From Syntrophomonadaceae bacterium (GTDB lineage Bacteria; Bacillota; Dethiobacteria; DTU022), in the NCBI GenBank assembly GCA_003558195.1, contig PWMM01000132.1:1-8921 (forward strand): 8,921 nucleotides of DNA. The letters run 5' to 3'. The notes beneath the pieces are model-generated. The model did not search any database and had not been told where the DNA came from. It saw only the letters and a program-made list of their open reading frames with translations. Shown here one piece after another: positions 6,227 through 8,921 of the stretch (position 1 is its first letter; each line of letters opens with the position of its first letter). Both the position numbers and the translations under genes were made by a program.

Positions 6227-6667
6227 TTAAATCACCTCTACCTTTCCACCGGCCGCTTCAATCTTTGCCTGGGCCTGCTTGCTAAAGCGGTGAGCCCGGA
6301 CTTCCAACTTACGATCCAGTTCGCCATTGCCAAGAACTTTTAGTGGATCACCCTGGTTGTTCAGCATGCCGGCTTCCAGCAAAAGATCCGGTGTTACTAC
6401 TGTCCCTTCCTCAAAACTGTTCAAATCGTTCAAGTTAATGATATTCCAGCTTTTTTTATGAATATTATTAAAACCGCGTTTCGGTAAACGCTGGAAATAA
6501 GGCATTTGGCCACCTTCAAAACCGGGACGGATCCCGGAACCTGAACGGGACTTCTGCCCTTTTTGCCCCCGGCCGGAAGTTTTACCCAGGCCTGAAGAGA
6601 TTCCTCTTCCTTTACGTTTAGCCGGTTTCCTGGCTCCCTCAGGAGGCCTTAATTCGTGTAAACGCAT
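6227..6667 (-). CDS. rplO: 50S ribosomal protein L15
   Basis: L15 is a late-assembly 50S protein that contacts several 23S rRNA domains. The 146-residue product has the glycine- and basic-rich extended N-terminal arm (KRKGRGISSGLGKTSGRGQK, about 18-37), the GFEGGQMPYFQRLPKRGF segment, and the C-terminal signature region KVLGNGELDRKLEVRAHRFS followed by QAKIEAAGGKVEVI. Start ATG with GGGAGGTG at about 8 bases. It follows rpmD by 35 bases and nearly touches secY, the standard spc order. Confidence 0.99.
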   Translation of the reverse strand: MRLHELRPPEGARKPAKRKGRGISSGLGKTSGRGQKGQKSRSGSGIRPGFEGGQMPYFQRLPKRGFNNIHKKSWNIINLNDLNSFEEGTVVTPDLLLEAGMLNNQGDPLKVLGNGELDRKLEVRAHRFSKQAQAKIEAAGGKVEVI

Positions 6668-6702
6668 CGGCTACACCTCCCTGTCTGACACTTCTCCAAT
6701 TA

Positions 6703-6885
6703 CTAACCTTCTTCAACATTAATTAAATACCCAACTGTATTAACCATGCCCCTGATCACCGGTGTATCATTGTGCTCCACTGTCTGGCCAATCTTTTTCA
6801 ATCCCAAGGCCCTTACAGTGCGGCGATGCCTCGGCTTACGGGTCAGCGGGCTCTTTGTTAGGGTTATTAGTAGTTTCTTTGCCAT
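6703..6885 (-). CDS. rpmD: 50S ribosomal protein L30
   Basis: L30 is a small 50S protein with a ferredoxin-like fold that binds 23S rRNA. The 60-residue product begins MAKKLLITLTKSPL and includes HRRTVRALGLKKIGQTVEHN and the end MVNTVGYLINVEEG, which matches the short bacterial form. The frame is open 4 codons further to a GTG at 6897, but that codon overlaps the Shine-Dalgarno AAGGAG. The ATG at 6885 is 11 bases from it and gives the family N-terminus, so it is preferred. It follows rpsE by 15 bases and ends with TAG. Confidence 0.97.
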   Translation of the reverse strand: MAKKLLITLTKSPLTRKPRHRRTVRALGLKKIGQTVEHNDTPVIRGMVNTVGYLINVEEG

Positions 6886-6900
6886 AACCGTCAACACTCC

Positions 6901-7398
6901 TTACCCCAGCAGCTTCTCAACTTCGATTCCACGTAAAGCGCTTACTTGCTCGGCCCGCTTTAACGATTTCAGACCTTCCATGGTGGCATTGACAATGTTA
7001 ATTGCATTATCAGAGCCGAGTGATTTAGTCAGGATATCTCTCACTCCAGCCAGTTCCAAAACCGCACGGACAGGCCCACCAGCGATCACACCGGTACCTT
7101 CAGAGGCAGGCTTTAATAAAACTTTCCCAGCTCCAAAGCGGCCGGTAATTTCATGAGTTATGGAAGTCCCGACCATGGGGACAAAAATTAAATTCTTTTT
7201 GGCATTTTCAATGCCTTTCCGTATCGCCTCCGGAACCTCACCGGCTTTACCCATGCCAGCGCCAACCACGCCGTTATAATCACCAACAACCACCAGTGCA
7301 CTAAAGCTAAAACGGCGTCCTCCTTTTACTACTTTGGCCACACGGTTGACCTGAACTACCTTTTCTACCAGTTCCTGTGATGGTTCTATTTTTGACAC
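6901..7398 (-). CDS. rpsE: 30S ribosomal protein S5
   Basis: S5 lies at the mRNA entry side of the 30S subunit and affects decoding accuracy; spectinomycin-resistance changes map to its N-terminal loop in other bacteria. The 165-residue product has the double-stranded-RNA-binding-like N-domain with VVKGGRRFSFSALVVVGD (23-40) and GVVGAGMGKAGEVPEAIRKG (43-62), and a C-domain with GRFGAGKVLLKPASEGTGVI and GGPVRAVLELAGVRDILTKS. The start is GTG, with an AAAGGGGGA site about 10 bases upstream; no in-frame ATG serves. Spacing to rplR is 18 bases. Confidence 0.98.
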   Translation of the reverse strand: MSKIEPSQELVEKVVQVNRVAKVVKGGRRFSFSALVVVGDYNGVVGAGMGKAGEVPEAIRKGIENAKKNLIFVPMVGTSITHEITGRFGAGKVLLKPASEGTGVIAGGPVRAVLELAGVRDILTKSLGSDNAINIVNATMEGLKSLKRAEQVSALRGIEVEKLLG

Positions 7399-7416
7399 CC
7401 GTGCAATTCCCCCTTT

Positions 7417-7785
7417 CTAAAATTTTAACCCGGCTTCGCGAGCTCCATCGGCCAGTTCTTTTACCCTGCCATGATAGAGATAGCCGCCCCGGTCGAAAAC
7501 TACACTCTTGATACCTTTATCCACAGCTCTTTTAGCAAGCAATTCTCCAACCTTACGAGCCGCTTCGCGATTACCGCCATGTTTAAGTTCAGAGCGTAAC
7601 TCTGAATCGATACTCGAAGCGGCAACCAAGGTTTCTCCCACTTGATCATCTATCACCTGGCCGTAAATATGTTTGCTGCTTCGGAAAACATTTAACCGTG
7701 GACGTTCCGCTGTGCCCTGGACTTTTGTCCGAACCCTGCGGTGGCGTTTTTTTCGGTTGACCTGCCGTAATTTTGTATGAGCCAC
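7417..7785 (-). CDS. rplR: 50S ribosomal protein L18
   Basis: L18 binds 5S rRNA and helps place it in the 50S subunit. The 122-residue product has a very basic N-terminus (VNRKKRHRRVRTKV), then RPRLNVFRSSKHIYGQVIDD, a helical middle (NREAARKVGELLAKRAVDKG) and the conserved end VVFDRGGYLYHGRVKELADG-AREAGLKF. Length is normal. The start is GTG with GGAGG (7799-7795) at 9 bases. It follows rplF by 20 bases and ends with TAG. Confidence 0.99.
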   Translation of the reverse strand: MAHTKLRQVNRKKRHRRVRTKVQGTAERPRLNVFRSSKHIYGQVIDDQVGETLVAASSIDSELRSELKHGGNREAARKVGELLAKRAVDKGIKSVVFDRGGYLYHGRVKELADGAREAGLKF

Positions 7786-7805
7786 TATTATACACCTCCA
7801 GGCGA

Positions 7806-8342
7806 CTATTTGCCCGCTTTGCCCGCTTTCTGGCGGACTAGTTCATTTTCATAACGAATGCCCTTACCTTTATAAGGTTCAGGCGGATAGGTCTTGCGAA
7901 TTACCGCGGCCAGGTTTCCAACCTGCTGTTTGTCAATCCCTCTTACGGTGATTTTTATAGGGCTGGGAACCTCAATTTCCATATCTTCACCGGGAGCAAA
8001 TATAACCGGATGCGCAAAACCCATGTTTAAAACCAGTTTTTTCCCTTCCAAAGCAGCCCTGTAACCTACTCCTACCAGCTCCAGGTTACGGCTATAACCT
8101 TCAGTCACCCCGATGATCATATTATCAATCAGGGTCCTAGTTAAACCGTGTAATGACTTATGTGCCGGATCATCAGAAGGGCGTTTCACTTGAATATTGT
8201 TACCTTCCTGTTCAATAATCATTTCCCGGTGCAGTTCTTTTGATAGTTTTCCTTTCGGTCCTGTAACGGTAATATGATTGCCGTTAAGCTGTACCTGAAC
8301 ATTGTCCGGTACAGCAACAGGTTTTTTACCGGTTCGAGACAT
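7806..8342 (-). CDS. rplF: 50S ribosomal protein L6
   Basis: L6 lies near the factor-binding site of the 50S subunit. The 178-residue product begins MSRTGKKPVAVPDNVQVQLN and shows the family's two similar domains: the first with ITVTGPKGKLSKEL, the second with VGVGYRAALEGKKLVLNMGF and the conserved YPPEPYKGKGIRYENE near the end. The tail RQKAGKAGK is basic. Start ATG with GAGGAGG (8356-8350) at 7 bases. It follows rpsH by 20 bases and ends with TAG. Confidence 0.99.
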   Translation of the reverse strand: MSRTGKKPVAVPDNVQVQLNGNHITVTGPKGKLSKELHREMIIEQEGNNIQVKRPSDDPAHKSLHGLTRTLIDNMIIGVTEGYSRNLELVGVGYRAALEGKKLVLNMGFAHPVIFAPGEDMEIEVPSPIKITVRGIDKQQVGNLAAVIRKTYPPEPYKGKGIRYENELVRQKAGKAGK

Positions 8343-8362
8343 CGGTAATCCTCCTCGCTATG

Positions 8363-8758
8363 CTACCAGATATAGCACAATACTTCGCCGCCACTGCCCG
8401 TTTCCCGGGCCTGACGATCACTCATTAATCCCTGGGAGGTGGAAATAACAGCTATTCCCAGTCCACCCAGAACCTTTGGCAGTTCATCTTTCTTCACGTA
8501 AACCCTTAAGCCGGGTTTGCTAATCCTTTTCAGGCCGCTGATTATCTTCTCCTGGTTTGGACCATATTTTAGATGAACCCGCAAGATTCCTTGTTTATTA
8601 TCTTTAATAAACTCAAAATCTTTGATAAACCCTTCCTGCTTTAAAATGCTGGCGATAGAACGCTTAACATTCGAAGCAGGAATTTCCACAGTTTTATGCC
8701 GAACATTATTGGCATTACGCACCCGTGTCAGCATATCAGCAATCGGATCTGTCATCAT
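8363..8758 (-). CDS. rpsH: 30S ribosomal protein S8
   Basis: S8 is a primary binder of the 16S rRNA central domain, and in E. coli it represses the spc operon. The 131-residue product starts MMTDPIADMLTRVRNANNVR and ends with the family signature VISTSQGLMSDRQARETGSG-GEVLCYIW. The frame is open four codons further to a TTG at 8770, but that codon directly abuts the GAGGAGG (8777-8771) and cannot be used well. The ATG at 8758 is 12 bases from it and gives the family length. A second ATG directly follows (8755). It ends with TAG. Confidence 0.97.
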   Translation of the reverse strand: MMTDPIADMLTRVRNANNVRHKTVEIPASNVKRSIASILKQEGFIKDFEFIKDNKQGILRVHLKYGPNQEKIISGLKRISKPGLRVYVKKDELPKVLGGLGIAVISTSQGLMSDRQARETGSGGEVLCYIW

Positions 8759-8792
8759 AGGCAGTAACAACCTCCTCTCATTCTCTCATCAT

Positions 8793-8921
8793 CTACCAGC
8801 TGGCTTTCTTGACTCCTGGAACTTTCCCTTCGTTGGCCAGATGACGAAAGCAAAGGCGGCACAGGCCGAATTTCCTCAGGTAAGCCCTTGAACGGCCGCA
8901 AATATAGCAACGATTGTAAGC
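8793..8921 (-). CDS. rpsN: 30S ribosomal protein S14, type Z (partial, N-terminus outside window)
   Basis: S14 is a late-assembly protein of the 30S head. The visible 42 C-terminal residues start AYNRCYICGRSRAYLRKFGL and continue CRLCFRHLANEGKVPGVKKA-SW. Two C-X2-C pairs (CYIC and CRLC) make the zinc site, so this is the short zinc-binding type, normally 61 residues; about 19 are missing beyond the window edge. The frame is open to the last base. It ends with TAG, 34 bases before rpsH, the usual rplE-rpsN-rpsH position. Confidence 0.97.
   Translation of the reverse strand, partial: AYNRCYICGRSRAYLRKFGLCRLCFRHLANEGKVPGVKKASW

Noticed and set aside
6746..7156. 136-codon open frame on the plus strand
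   Set aside because: It is antisense to rpmD and rpsE and has no family features.
1..8921. Mobile element, CRISPR array, tRNA or defence system
   Set aside because: All sequence is taken up by co-directional housekeeping genes with short gaps; no spaced direct repeats, transposase or integrase features were seen.

Overview
The whole window is one unbroken, co-directional gene cluster on the minus strand: the distal part of the S10-spc-alpha ribosomal protein superoperon. Read in transcription order, from high to low coordinates, it runs rpsN (5' end cut off), rpsH, rplF, rplR, rpsE, rpmD, rplO, secY, map, a KOW-domain gene, infA, rpmJ, rpsM, rpsK, rpsD, rpoA, rplQ and ecfA1 (3' end cut off). 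The longest gap between genes is 66 bases (rpmJ to rpsM) and most are 1 to 35. No stretch over 300 bases lacks a gene. I see no tRNA, rRNA, CRISPR array, insertion sequence, convincing terminator or convincing internal promoter.

The organism is most likely a member of the Bacillota, probably Clostridia or a close relative. The cluster ends rplQ-ecfA1, S14 is the short zinc-binding form, and a KOW gene lies between map and infA, all typical of Firmicutes. rpsD sits between rpsK and rpoA, as in Clostridia and unlike Bacillus, where it is elsewhere. Base composition is moderate, with slightly more A+T than G+C by eye. The genus cannot be told from this window.

Region by region: bases 6227-8921 are the spc-operon ribosomal proteins S14, S8, L6, L18, S5, L30 and L15. 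Bases 3904-6225 hold the secretion channel SecY, methionine aminopeptidase and the KOW protein. Bases 644-3895 hold IF-1, L36, S13, S11, S4, RNA polymerase alpha and L17. Bases 1-638 begin the energy-coupling-factor vitamin transporter genes. Together the genes make ribosome parts, start translation, remove the first methionine of new proteins, export them, and build RNA polymerase.

This is core housekeeping DNA and I found no previously undescribed system. The points worth a second look are small: adk is missing from its usual place between secY and map; S13 and S11 both start with TTG; inverted repeats touch the ribosome binding sites of rpsM, rpsD and rpoA, in the part of the cluster where S4 feedback control is known in other bacteria; TAG is heavily used as a stop codon and TGA not at all; and ecfA1 has no ribosome binding site at normal distance.
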